From CAYPZL01 sp964415045 (GTDB lineage Bacteria; Planctomycetota; Phycisphaerae; Sedimentisphaerales; Anaerobacaceae), in contig CAYPZL010000250.1 of NCBI GenBank assembly GCA_964415045.1, positions 1-6,997 on the forward strand: DNA of 6,997 nt, in the 5' to 3' direction. Shown here one piece after another: positions 1 to 6,582 of this stretch; positions within the stretch are counted from its first letter, which is position 1, and the number at the start of each line of letters is the position of its first letter. The translations under genes and the position numbers were made by a program. The notes beneath the pieces were generated by a model, which saw nothing but the letters and a program-made list of their open reading frames with translations, had not been told where the DNA came from and did no database searches.

Positions 1-82
1 CCTACGGTCCTTATCGACCATAGGCCCGAGAGCCGGTCGTTCCATATTTTCTACAGTTGCTGCGTAGTTCCCAGTGCAAGTC

Positions 83-108
83 GCGCGGTGGGTTCTCAAC
101 CCACGCGC
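83..108 (-). terminator. Terminator-like hairpin downstream of the PQQ-propeller gene
   Basis: Positions 83-94 (GCGCGGTGGGTT) pair with 98-108 (AACCCACGCGC) around the 3-nt loop CTC, giving 11 pairs with one bulged G. It lies 22 nt beyond the stop codon of the minus-strand gene ending at 130, the right place for a transcription terminator or a 3'-end stabilising hairpin. No U-tract follows on the minus strand, so it is not a textbook intrinsic terminator. The rest of 1-129 shows no coding signal that I can support. Confidence 0.4.
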
Positions 109-129
109 AACGACCGCAAAGGTTTGCTT

Positions 130-3100
130 CTATTCCGTGTTCTCGGCTCTGATTTCGATGCCGCAGATGATCGTTTCCGTGTCGGGAGCGACGGGGGTCA
201 GCGTGATCGTGATGAACTCTGTGGCCCGCAGGCCCGCGAACTTCTTCACGATGCCGACGCGTGGCGACCGGGCTTCGGCCACGATGTCGAAGTCCTTCAA
301 GACCGTGATTCCTTCGATGGCGACGTCGAAGACGCGTTGCCCCGGCTCCATATCGTCGGGCTCGGCGAAGTGCAGGTTGACGGCGAACGACCGTTCTTCG
401 CTTTGCCCGGCGGATTGTTTGGGGTCGCCGGCTTTGCGTTTCTTGTCATCAGGTGGGCCGGAGACGCGGATGCGAATCGACCGAACGCCGCGCAGCCCGG
501 AGGCCTCGACCCATTTGAGATTGCCTTGCTTCAAGCGCAGCGAATGCTGTCGGAACCAGGGAGGGTTCTCCGGCGTCAGCGTAACTTCAAGCTCGGGCGA
601 GCTTCCGCCCACACTGGGATGTTCGAGCCAGAGCGTTCCGTCGTCGGCCTTGCGGTCGCCGGGCGCGCCGAAGTTGATGCCCACTCTTTGAACGGGCCCG
701 TTCCCGGCTCCCAAATCGCTGAACGTCCACATCTCCACGTCCGGCATGTGGATCATCGCCAACGAGGTCTGGTTCTGGTAGCTGCATGTGCAGGTTTGGG
801 TGTAGTCCGGAGCGTTGAGGACGCCGTCGGCGACGATGAGGTTGGAGGTGCATCCGGACCGGAAGCCGCCGAAGTTGCCGGTGCCGGCGTCGGTGGTCAG
901 GTCGAAGTAGCCGGCCGCGGCCGAGCGGAAGGTCAGCAGATTCCGGCTCGCAATGCCGGTGCCGCACCCGTAATTGCGGGAGTACCGCCAGGGAACCTGC
1001 TCGGCGGTGAGAGGATGCTCGTACGTTCGCTGTCGGCCCGTCAGGAGGCTGTAGGCGCTTTCCTGTGTGATGATCATTCCCTCGCGCAACATGCAGGGCC
1101 CGGTGTGCTCGATCTGCTTGTCCCAGAGCAGCTCTCCGGTCCGGGCGCGGAACGTGGCCATCCGGTTGCCGGGCTCCCAGAGCATGTCGCGCGATTTGCG
1201 ATGGGCCTGAAGAAGAATGCCGAAGGGTTCGGAGTAACTGAGCCAGCTTCCAAAGGCGCGGTCGCTGTCGCTCCAGACGGTTCGCCCGGTGTGGACGTCC
1301 AGGGCCAGGAGCTGTCCCGTCGCGCTGCCGTCGCGGCCCGCCTCGCTGTCGCTCTTGCGCACCTGAGGCGGCGGGGCGTCGAGGCAGAATATCTTGCCGT
1401 CGCCGGCGATGATCGCGTTGTGGAGGAATCCATGGCGGGCCTCTCTCGTCCAGAGGACCTGACCGGTGTGGCGATTCATCACGACCAGGCGCCGGCTGGC
1501 GATTTTGTCGAAGAGGGACGCCCACTTGACCGCGTTCTTGCCGTCGCGGTCGAGCCGGCCCGAGTAGCGGGCGAAGCCCGCGCCGGCAATCAGGTAGTCC
1601 CGGTAAATTCCGATGTATCCCCAATTCTCGTTGGGGTCGCCTTTCTGGCGAGGCAGGGCAAGAACTTTTTCCGTCTCTCCGGTTTCGGCGCTGAGGACGT
1701 GACATTCAGCCTCTTGGATGACATAGACTCGATCCGCCGTGGCGACGAAATTGGTGCCCCGCGCGTTGGCCCCGGGAATGTGTTCCTGGTTGTAGCTGAG
1801 ATCGCGAAAGTCGTGTTTGTACGAGGCGTTGTAATAGACGTCGAAGTTGCCCAGTCCCTTCAGCGTTCTCTTCCACAGGGTCCTTCCGGTATAGACGTCG
1901 CGTGCGCTGAGCGAGTCGATGCCCTCGATGAACAGCCGGCCGTGCACGACTTGCTCGGGCGGGCCGTGCGCGTGCCGGGGCAAGACGTCGCCGAAGCTCG
2001 ATTCCTCGCCAAACCAGAGGATGCCCAGCGGCAGCTTGAGTTGATCCTGGGAACAGACGGTGTTGGCGACGTCGCCGTACTGGTGCGTCCAGTCGCCCGC
2101 TCCGGGGACGGGGCCGGTCCGTTCGATGGCAAGGGCGCCTGGCATTTCGCTGACGCGCGAGCCGGGCAGATTCGCGTTGGCCAGATGTTTGCAGAGAGTC
2201 ACCTGCTGTGGCGCATCGGCGGCCACCCAGGCGACGCCGCTGTAGGGTCGAAGCAGATCGTACAGACGCTTGACGGAAGCCCGGGTCTCGTCCAGTCCGG
2301 CGCGGCGGAGGTCCTCGACGACAACCAGCGACGCCAGGTAGGGCGGCACGGGCACGGAGTTCACATCTCCGGGCAGCACGGCGACGCGCGGGCCGTAAAG
2401 CCCGGTTCGATCCAGCGCCTCGCGCAGGGCGGCGACGTGGCGCGGGTCCGGCTCGATGACGATGGTCCGCAGGGCCGACTGGCGCAGCACTTCGCGCAGC
2501 AGCCGCCCGTTTCCGGCCCCCAGCCAGAGACAGTACCCGGCCGTGTCGTGACATTGCTCCAGCATGCGCGCGGCACGGACGCGATCTGCGGGCCGTCCCG
2601 GTTGCAGAGGCCGCTCTTTGTCTTTGTGATGAACGGGGGACGTCTTCGGCGCGCCGAAACAGTACAAGCGGCCTTCTTCGGTGACGACGAAAACCTTCTC
2701 GTCACCGGCCAGCATGTTCCAGACGGCTCCCTGCACCTCGGCCCGCCACACGAGCTGTCCTTTGTGGTTGTCCCGGGGGATTTCGAGGGCGGCAACCGTC
2801 CCGTCGCGACCGCTGGCGTAGAGGCGATTGCCGGCCTTGAAATGAACTCGGTCGAGGGCGGGCTCGGTCTCGATCTTCCAGAGCGGGTCCGCCTTCAGCC
2901 GGGTGGTGACTTTCTTACTTTTCGGGTCGCGCGTCTGCTCCTCGGCGAGCGCGTACGCGGTTACGGCCCCGTCCTCATCGACGCCGACAACGGCGTCGGC
3001 GGCCATGACCTGGGCGGAGATCCTCCCCAGCGCCAGCCCGTCCGAGAGGCGATAGGCGACCTTGTTGTTGACGAACCATTGCTTCCAGGCAAACGCGGCA

Positions 3101-4020
3101 TATCCGCCGACGTATTTGCCGAAGCTGCGGTCGGAGAGGTGATAGTACAGCAGCTTGCCCGTGTGGGTATCGAAGCAGGCCGGTATGGTGCGGCTGGTTA
3201 CCAGAAGCCTCTCTTCGGTGGCGGCCAGGTATCCCTGGGGGGACATACCGCCAAAGGCGGGACTCGAATGCTGTTGTTTGATGTAGATGGCGCCGGTGTC
3301 GCTGTTTTCCCAGATCACCCGGCCGGTTTCGGCGTCGATGGCGTAGACGAACACGCCCATGAAGGGCCAGATGCCGGCGGTGCAATAGATCATGCCGTCG
3401 CGCAAGACCGGCCCGCCTCGCGCGCACCAGGCGGAGATCAGGCGGCCGTTGCCCAGCATCCTGCGGTCGTCCGGGGCAAGCCGACGCTTCCACAGGAGCT
3501 TTCCCCTGCGGGCTCCCAGGCAATAGAGATTTCCGTCGTCGCTGACGAAGTAGAGCTTGCCCTGGAAGGCAATGGGTGCGAATCGCACGGGCCCGTCGCA
3601 GTAGAAGTGCCAGTTTTCCCGGCCGGTGCGGGTGTCGTACGCTGCGACCTTGTCGCTTGCCATGGAGCCAACGAAGATTTGTCTGCCCATCACCACCGGC
3701 TCGTAGGACCGGTCGAACTGGAGCTTGTATTGTTCCGGGCGCCAGGCGGGCGCCGGGCGGGGCAGTTGGCGCACCCATTGGAGGCCGAGCCTGTCCGGCA
3801 GGTGGCCCGGATAGTCCGCGCTGCGAGCGGCGTCGTAGCGCCACATGGGCCAGTCGTTGCTGACCGGCTCGTCCGCAGGGCCTCTGTCCAATGCTGACCG
3901 CCAGGCGATCAGCGCGATTCCCACGGCGACACAGACAAGCGCCGCTGCCAGCGTCGCACGTCGGGGCAGGCGGCTGCTCGTGGTCGCCCGATTCCATTTG
4001 TTCGGCACGGGCACCTCCAT
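130..4020 (-). CDS. Large membrane-anchored PQQ-type beta-propeller protein with embedded methyltransferase-like domain and C-terminal malectin-like domain
   Basis: A 1296-residue protein, stop TAG at 130-132. Residues 21-40 form one hydrophobic helix after a basic N-terminus (signal anchor or signal peptide), so most of the chain should be outside the cytoplasm. Residues ~55-460 carry PQQ/BamB-type repeats: YDTRTGRENW, DAETGRVIW, FDTHTGKLLYY. Residues ~480-635 look like a Rossmann methyltransferase: glycine loop LGAGNG (500-505), acidic turn VIEPDP (521-526), PGDV (550-553), LYDLLRP (586-592). Residues ~640-1100 form a second propeller (NRHTGQVLW, DVHTGRTVW, RARTGELLW) ending in a Cys-rich segment (C1019, C1057, C1077, C1079). 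Residues ~1110-1296 resemble malectin (INFGAP, NLHFAEPDD, RVFDV). I chose ATG 4020 because the hydrophobic helix follows it; the frame stays open to 4254, but that extension is arginine-rich and not protein-like. GTG at 4008, preceded by GGAGGTG, is an alternative start. The architecture matches what I recall of planctomycete BamB-like proteins. Substrate and function are unknown, and PQQ binding is not implied. Confidence 0.9.
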   Translation of the reverse strand: MEVPVPNKWNRATTSSRLPRRATLAAALVCVAVGIALIAWRSALDRGPADEPVSNDWPMWRYDAARSADYPGHLPDRLGLQWVRQLPRPAPAWRPEQYKLQFDRSYEPVVMGRQIFVGSMASDKVAAYDTRTGRENWHFYCDGPVRFAPIAFQGKLYFVSDDGNLYCLGARRGKLLWKRRLAPDDRRMLGNGRLISAWCARGGPVLRDGMIYCTAGIWPFMGVFVYAIDAETGRVIWENSDTGAIYIKQQHSSPAFGGMSPQGYLAATEERLLVTSRTIPACFDTHTGKLLYYHLSDRSFGKYVGGYAAFAWKQWFVNNKVAYRLSDGLALGRISAQVMAADAVVGVDEDGAVTAYALAEEQTRDPKSKKVTTRLKADPLWKIETEPALDRVHFKAGNRLYASGRDGTVAALEIPRDNHKGQLVWRAEVQGAVWNMLAGDEKVFVVTEEGRLYCFGAPKTSPVHHKDKERPLQPGRPADRVRAARMLEQCHDTAGYCLWLGAGNGRLLREVLRQSALRTIVIEPDPRHVAALREALDRTGLYGPRVAVLPGDVNSVPVPPYLASLVVVEDLRRAGLDETRASVKRLYDLLRPYSGVAWVAADAPQQVTLCKHLANANLPGSRVSEMPGALAIERTGPVPGAGDWTHQYGDVANTVCSQDQLKLPLGILWFGEESSFGDVLPRHAHGPPEQVVHGRLFIEGIDSLSARDVYTGRTLWKRTLKGLGNFDVYYNASYKHDFRDLSYNQEHIPGANARGTNFVATADRVYVIQEAECHVLSAETGETEKVLALPRQKGDPNENWGYIGIYRDYLIAGAGFARYSGRLDRDGKNAVKWASLFDKIASRRLVVMNRHTGQVLWTREARHGFLHNAIIAGDGKIFCLDAPPPQVRKSDSEAGRDGSATGQLLALDVHTGRTVWSDSDRAFGSWLSYSEPFGILLQAHRKSRDMLWEPGNRMATFRARTGELLWDKQIEHTGPCMLREGMIITQESAYSLLTGRQRTYEHPLTAEQVPWRYSRNYGCGTGIASRNLLTFRSAAAGYFDLTTDAGTGNFGGFRSGCTSNLIVADGVLNAPDYTQTCTCSYQNQTSLAMIHMPDVEMWTFSDLGAGNGPVQRVGINFGAPGDRKADDGTLWLEHPSVGGSSPELEVTLTPENPPWFRQHSLRLKQGNLKWVEASGLRGVRSIRIRVSGPPDDKKRKAGDPKQSAGQSEERSFAVNLHFAEPDDMEPGQRVFDVAIEGITVLKDFDIVAEARSPRVGIVKKFAGLRATEFITITLTPVAPDTETIICGIEIRAENTE

Positions 4021-4067
4021 TCCGGGGTCGCTTCGCCATACGGGGTTGCGAACCGCATGTTTTTTCG

Positions 4068-4080
4068 TATGCCAAGCATA
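4068..4080. repeat. Inverted repeat, operator-like
   Basis: TATGC-CAA-GCATA is a perfect 5-bp inverted repeat with a 3-nt centre. Adding CG on both sides with one bulged A extends it to 4066-4083. It lies about 48 bp upstream of the propeller gene's start codon and next to a run of six T (A on the minus strand). It could be a regulator site or a leader hairpin for that gene. Only position and symmetry support this. Confidence 0.3.
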
Positions 4081-4163
4081 ACGGATTTGTCTTCGATAAG
4101 CCAGGGCCATCCACGTTGGAGACGCGTACGGGGCGGGCTCGTGAAAACGCTGAAAAGGACCTT

Positions 4164-4264
4164 GTGATTTGACGAACCGTGCGGTAGAGTGGAGGCGTAT
4201 ATAGAGTCGAAATGATGGCGCAGTGACTCGTTGAGAACGCCGAATTTGCCGCACGTGATTTGAC
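4164..4264 (+). repeat. Pair of 10-bp direct repeats (GTGATTTGAC)
   Basis: GTGATTTGAC occurs at 4164-4173 and again at 4255-4264, exactly 91 bp apart, both on the plus strand and both in the divergent intergenic region. Each copy contains TTGAC, the core of a -35 box. The pair could be activator or repressor sites or alternative promoter elements, or chance in a short region. Confidence 0.3.
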
Positions 4265-4337
4265 CTCCCAACCCCTCGCCACCGTCATTTCTACCGTCGC
4301 GAGCCTTGCAACGAGGTTCATACGTACGCAGGAAATG

Positions 4338-4367
4338 CTGATGAGAGCATCAGAAAGGGAACGTCCC
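4338..4367 (+). promoter_or_regulatory. Leader hairpins and Shine-Dalgarno sequence deciding the radical SAM start
   Basis: AAAGGGA at 4354-4360 is a good Shine-Dalgarno sequence 7 nt before ATG 4368. It follows a perfect hairpin, CTGATG-AGAG-CATCAG (4338-4353). The GGGA of the Shine-Dalgarno sequence also pairs with TCCC over the loop ACG (4357-4367), a 4-bp stem that abuts the start codon. The in-frame ATGs at 4335 and 4341 overlap or lie inside the first hairpin, which argues against them, although AGGA at 4330-4333 could serve ATG 4341. Confidence 0.5.
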
Positions 4368-5951
4368 ATGGCAGAGGCACTGAATCGAAGACGCAGATTG
4401 CGAATCGTGGTGCCGGCGTATCCGGCCTTCAATATCTACTCTCGCATCGCCAAGAAAACGACGGCCCTCGGGCCCGTATGCGTGGCCAGCGTCGTCAATG
4501 AGATCGACGGGTGGGATGCCGAGGTCGTCGACGAGAACAACCTGGGCCGGTACGGTCCGAGAGGCGCTGGCGGCGGCGCCAATCATCAGGTCCTCCAGCA
4601 GCAGCGGCCGGTGGACGTCGTCGGGTTCTACGGGGGCTTGACCAGTACGATCCCGAGGTTGTATGAAGTGGCCCGTCTGTACCAGAAGATGGGCGTCGCC
4701 ACCATTGCCGGGGGGCAGCATTTCGCCGGAGCCAACGTTGCAGAAGCCTTGTCAAGCGGCATCGATACCGTCGTTTTCGGTGAGGGCGAGCAGACCATCC
4801 GGGAGCTCCTGGAGGTAGTGCAGGGCAAGCGGGAGGCGCGCGACGTCGCGGGGATTGCCTGGCTGGACGACGGCCGGGTCGTCCGCACCGCCGAACGGGA
4901 GCCGCTGACCGATTTCGAAAGATACCCGTTTCCAGACTTCTCGCTCGTTCGCTATGCCAGGATCAAGCTCTACCCGGTCGAAAGGATTCGCGGCTGCGGC
5001 ATGCACTGCGAGTTTTGCACGGTCAAGGGCACGCCTCGTTGCGCCTCGGCTGAGCGGCTGCTGGGGAACATCAGCTACCTCGTTGAGACCCGCAACGCCA
5101 GTCATTTCTTCGTGGTCGACGACCTGTTTGGCCAGCAGCGGGACGAGACCGTGCGGTTTTGTCGCATGCTGCGGCAGTACCAGGAGCAGATCGGCAGGCA
5201 ATTGGTCACGACCGTCCAGATCCGGCTGGACAAGGCGCGCGATGCCGAATTGCTGGAGGCCATGCACGAGGCGGGGATCCGGCACGTAGCCATCGGTATC
5301 GAGTCGCCCATCGACGAAGAGCTGCAGGCCATGAACAAGCACGTCAGATCCGAAGAGATGCTGTCGCTGGTCAGGGTCTTTCACCGGTTCGGCTTCTGGG
5401 TGCACGGGATGTTCATCTTCGGTTATCCGGCGGCGTCCGAGACCGGGTTTGCGATGCCTGCAAGCGAACGCGGCAAGCGGTTCCGGCGTTTCATTCGCAA
5501 GGCCCGGATCGACACCATCCAGGTTCTGCTTCCCGTACCGCTGCCGGGCACGCAACTGCGGGACCGACTCAAACGGCAGAACCGCGTGTACCCCACGCAG
5601 GACGTGGGCTGGGAGTACTATGACGGCAACTTCCCCCTGTTCGAGCCCGATGCGCCCATGACCGCGCCGGAGATGCAACGTGCGGTCAAGCGGATTATGA
5701 GGTGGTTCTACCGGTTTCAGTACATGTTCTTCGTGGTCGCCAGCATTCTCTCCTTCCCGGCCCTGGCGTTGTCGCTGCACCGTTTGCGGCTGGGCTGGCA
5801 GAAGTGGTACCGGCGCTGGCAGAGTCGCCTGATTCGCTTCGGCGGCTGGATCACGATACGCAAATGGACGTCCGAGTTCAGGAAGAGCGATTTTCTGCAG
5901 AAACTTCAGCGCGCACGAAGACGGCTGCGCGCCGTCCGCCACGGCGGATAG
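4368..5951 (+). CDS. B12-binding-domain radical SAM protein
   Basis: A 527-residue protein, ATG 4368 to TAG 5949-5951. Residues ~11-160 resemble the cobalamin-binding domain of the BchE-like B12/radical SAM group (COG1032 type): LRIVVPAYPA, VVGFYGGLTS, AGGQHFAG, VVFGEGEQTI. The DxHxxG histidine motif is absent, as is usual in this group. The radical SAM core follows: C210, C214 and C217 form CxxxCxxC for a 4Fe-4S cluster that cleaves S-adenosylmethionine. FFVVDDLFG (247-255) and IGIESPIDEELQAMNK (309-324) are typical later core motifs, and MFIFGYPA (348-355) fits the last strands. After ~440 comes a family-variable tail with one hydrophobic stretch (~452-470) and then many Arg, Lys and Trp residues, suggesting membrane association. 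Members of this group methylate or rearrange unactivated carbons in lipids, cofactors and natural products. The substrate cannot be read from this sequence. No other biosynthetic gene adjoins it in the window. The frame is open back to 4260, but the Shine-Dalgarno sequence favours 4368. Confidence 0.92.
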   Translation: MAEALNRRRRLRIVVPAYPAFNIYSRIAKKTTALGPVCVASVVNEIDGWDAEVVDENNLGRYGPRGAGGGANHQVLQQQRPVDVVGFYGGLTSTIPRLYEVARLYQKMGVATIAGGQHFAGANVAEALSSGIDTVVFGEGEQTIRELLEVVQGKREARDVAGIAWLDDGRVVRTAEREPLTDFERYPFPDFSLVRYARIKLYPVERIRGCGMHCEFCTVKGTPRCASAERLLGNISYLVETRNASHFFVVDDLFGQQRDETVRFCRMLRQYQEQIGRQLVTTVQIRLDKARDAELLEAMHEAGIRHVAIGIESPIDEELQAMNKHVRSEEMLSLVRVFHRFGFWVHGMFIFGYPAASETGFAMPASERGKRFRRFIRKARIDTIQVLLPVPLPGTQLRDRLKRQNRVYPTQDVGWEYYDGNFPLFEPDAPMTAPEMQRAVKRIMRWFYRFQYMFFVVASILSFPALALSLHRLRLGWQKWYRRWQSRLIRFGGWITIRKWTSEFRKSDFLQKLQRARRRLRAVRHGG

Positions 5952-6290
5952 GCCGTGCGCAGCGTCAGACGGTTCTCTTGCGGATTTCGACAAAAGGGCG
6001 GCGTAGCGCATACACTGCCCTTCGAGGCCCACACGCCGAATCTATGGAGACTCCACACTCGTCCCGCGAATATGCGAGGTAGAAGCGAACCGTCGAAGTC
6101 GGAACCACGTCGGCGCGGCGGATGAACCGAATGTACGCGCGCTCAACCACCTCGTTACCCTGTTGTATGCCTTCAGACGTCTCAGGCTTGCAGCAGGACG
6201 CTTTCGACAGTCCAGGCCATGCCTCTCTCTGTCGGGGGTGTTAGGTGCCTACAGGGGGCTTGTTTCGTCTTGCCCGGAGCCGGTTTTCGC
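5952..6290. other. Mostly unexplained intergenic stretch
   Basis: About 340 bp between the convergent radical SAM and csp genes. No terminator with a T-tract follows the radical SAM gene. TCCGC-CACG-GCGGA overlaps its stop codon (about 5936-5950) but lacks a T-run. AAGGGC (5994-5999) pairs with GCCCTT (6017-6022) over a 17-nt loop and on the minus strand is followed by TTGTC, a weak terminator candidate. A possible 61-codon ORF is listed separately. I see no tRNA or known RNA motif. Confidence 0.5.
5965..6150 (-). CDS. Possible small hypothetical protein (61 aa), doubtful
   Basis: A minus-strand frame starting with GTG at 6150 and ending in TGA at 5965-5967. AGGG lies 7 nt before the GTG and could serve as a Shine-Dalgarno sequence. 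The product is Arg-rich with two Cys residues (SRDECGVSIDSACG in the middle) and has no signal peptide or membrane segment. I do not recognise it. A GC-rich genome gives many chance frames of this size, so this may not be a gene. Confidence 0.2.
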   Translation of the reverse strand: MVERAYIRFIRRADVVPTSTVRFYLAYSRDECGVSIDSACGPRRAVYALRRPFVEIRKRTV

Positions 6291-6323
6291 AAGAAAAGGG
6301 CCCTACGTGTACGCAGGGCCTTT
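6291..6323 (-). terminator. Intrinsic terminator of the cold-shock gene
   Basis: Read on the minus strand, AAAGGCCCT-GCG pairs with CGT-AGGG(C)CCTTT around the loop TACA. This is a long GC-rich stem with one G-U pair and one bulge, running directly into TTTTCTT. It starts 25 nt after the csp stop codon. It is the best intrinsic terminator in the window. Confidence 0.8.
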
Positions 6324-6348
6324 CATCGGCTTACCGTTCCGCAGGTGC

Positions 6349-6552
6349 TCAGCAGGGCGTGACGTTGGTCGCCTCAGGTCCTTTTCTGCCCTGGCCGGGG
6401 ACATAGTCCACGGTCTGACCTTCCTGAAGCGTCTTGAATCCTTCGCCGGTGATGTTCGAGTGATGGACAAAGAGGTCCTCACCGCCATCATCGGGGACGA
6501 TAAATCCAAAACCCTTCTGCTCACTGAACCATTTTACCGTACCCTTTGCCAC
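6349..6552 (-). CDS. CspA-family cold-shock protein
   Basis: A 67-residue single-domain cold-shock protein, the usual length for the family, with a GTG start at 6552 and TGA stop at 6349-6351. These small five-stranded OB-fold proteins bind single-stranded RNA or DNA and act as RNA chaperones in the cytoplasm. RNP1 is KGFGFI (13-18) and RNP2 is LFVHHS (27-32). Trp8, Phe15, Phe17, Phe28 and His30 are the expected base-stacking residues. The stretch from FGFI to SNI fits the cold-shock signature pattern, with DDGGEDLF between the RNPs, and KGPEATNV near the C-terminus is the typical final strand. Two details differ from the commonest form: HHS where many members have HFS, and a C-terminal Cys. 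The GTG start is supported by AAGGAG 8 nt upstream. The gene has its own promoter and terminator and looks monocistronic. Whether it is cold-induced cannot be told from the protein. Confidence 0.97.
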   Translation of the reverse strand: MAKGTVKWFSEQKGFGFIVPDDGGEDLFVHHSNITGEGFKTLQEGQTVDYVPGQGRKGPEATNVTPC

Positions 6553-6560
6553 GTGTTCTT

Positions 6561-6582
6561 CTCCTTAGGCCATACGGCCTAA
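6561..6582 (-). promoter_or_regulatory. csp Shine-Dalgarno sequence with abutting leader hairpin
   Basis: On the minus strand TTAGGCC-GTAT-GGCCTAA is a perfect 7-bp inverted repeat with a 4-nt loop (6565-6582). The last two bases of its 3' arm are the first two of the Shine-Dalgarno AAGGAG (6561-6566), which is 8 nt from the GTG start. The stem can therefore partly mask the ribosome site or stack against it. Such 5' leader structures govern translation of cold-shock mRNAs in other bacteria; its role here is inferred. Confidence 0.6.

Larger units (their letters stand above)
4021..4367. promoter_or_regulatory. Divergent intergenic control region
   Basis: 347 bp separate the start codons of the minus-strand propeller gene and the plus-strand radical SAM gene, so promoters for both should lie here. 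I could not find a -35/-10 pair with acceptable spacing in either direction. TTGACG (4169-4174) and TTGACC (4260-4265) resemble -35 boxes, and TATATA (4198-4203) resembles a -10 box, but the distances do not fit. The region holds a 10-bp direct repeat, an inverted repeat at 4068-4080, a small palindrome ACCG-TG-CGGT at 4176-4185, and two hairpins next to the radical SAM start. Confidence 0.5.

Noticed and set aside
88..3897. 1269-codon ORF on the plus strand
   Set aside because: It is codon-aligned antisense to the propeller gene, shows no domain motifs, and exists only because the sense gene lacks TTA, CTA and TCA.
3925..3936. Lipobox ending at Cys30 of the propeller protein
   Set aside because: The sequence before the Cys is A-L-V, which does not fit the [LVI]-[ASTVI]-[GAS]-C pattern.
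4056..4077. Sigma54-like TGGCA element on the minus strand
   Set aside because: The GC of the -12 element is not at the required distance from the GG.
4169..4203. TTGACG with TATATA as a promoter for the radical SAM gene
   Set aside because: The spacing is 23 bp, too long for a sigma70 promoter.
4021..4254. N-terminal extension of the propeller protein to the ATG at 4254
   Set aside because: The extra 78 residues are arginine-rich and unstructured and would bury the hydrophobic N-terminal helix about 100 residues in.
4338..4370. Hammerhead-ribozyme-like CUGAUGA followed by GAAA
   Set aside because: The segment between them cannot form a proper stem II (an extra A precedes GAAA) and no NUH cleavage site follows the third stem.
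4752..6032. 426-codon ORF on the minus strand
   Set aside because: It is the codon-aligned antisense shadow of the radical SAM gene, whose CxxxCxxC and other motifs are on the plus strand.
6163..6582. 139-codon ORF on the plus strand
   Set aside because: It runs antisense through the csp gene, its terminator and its leader, and its product has no recognisable features.
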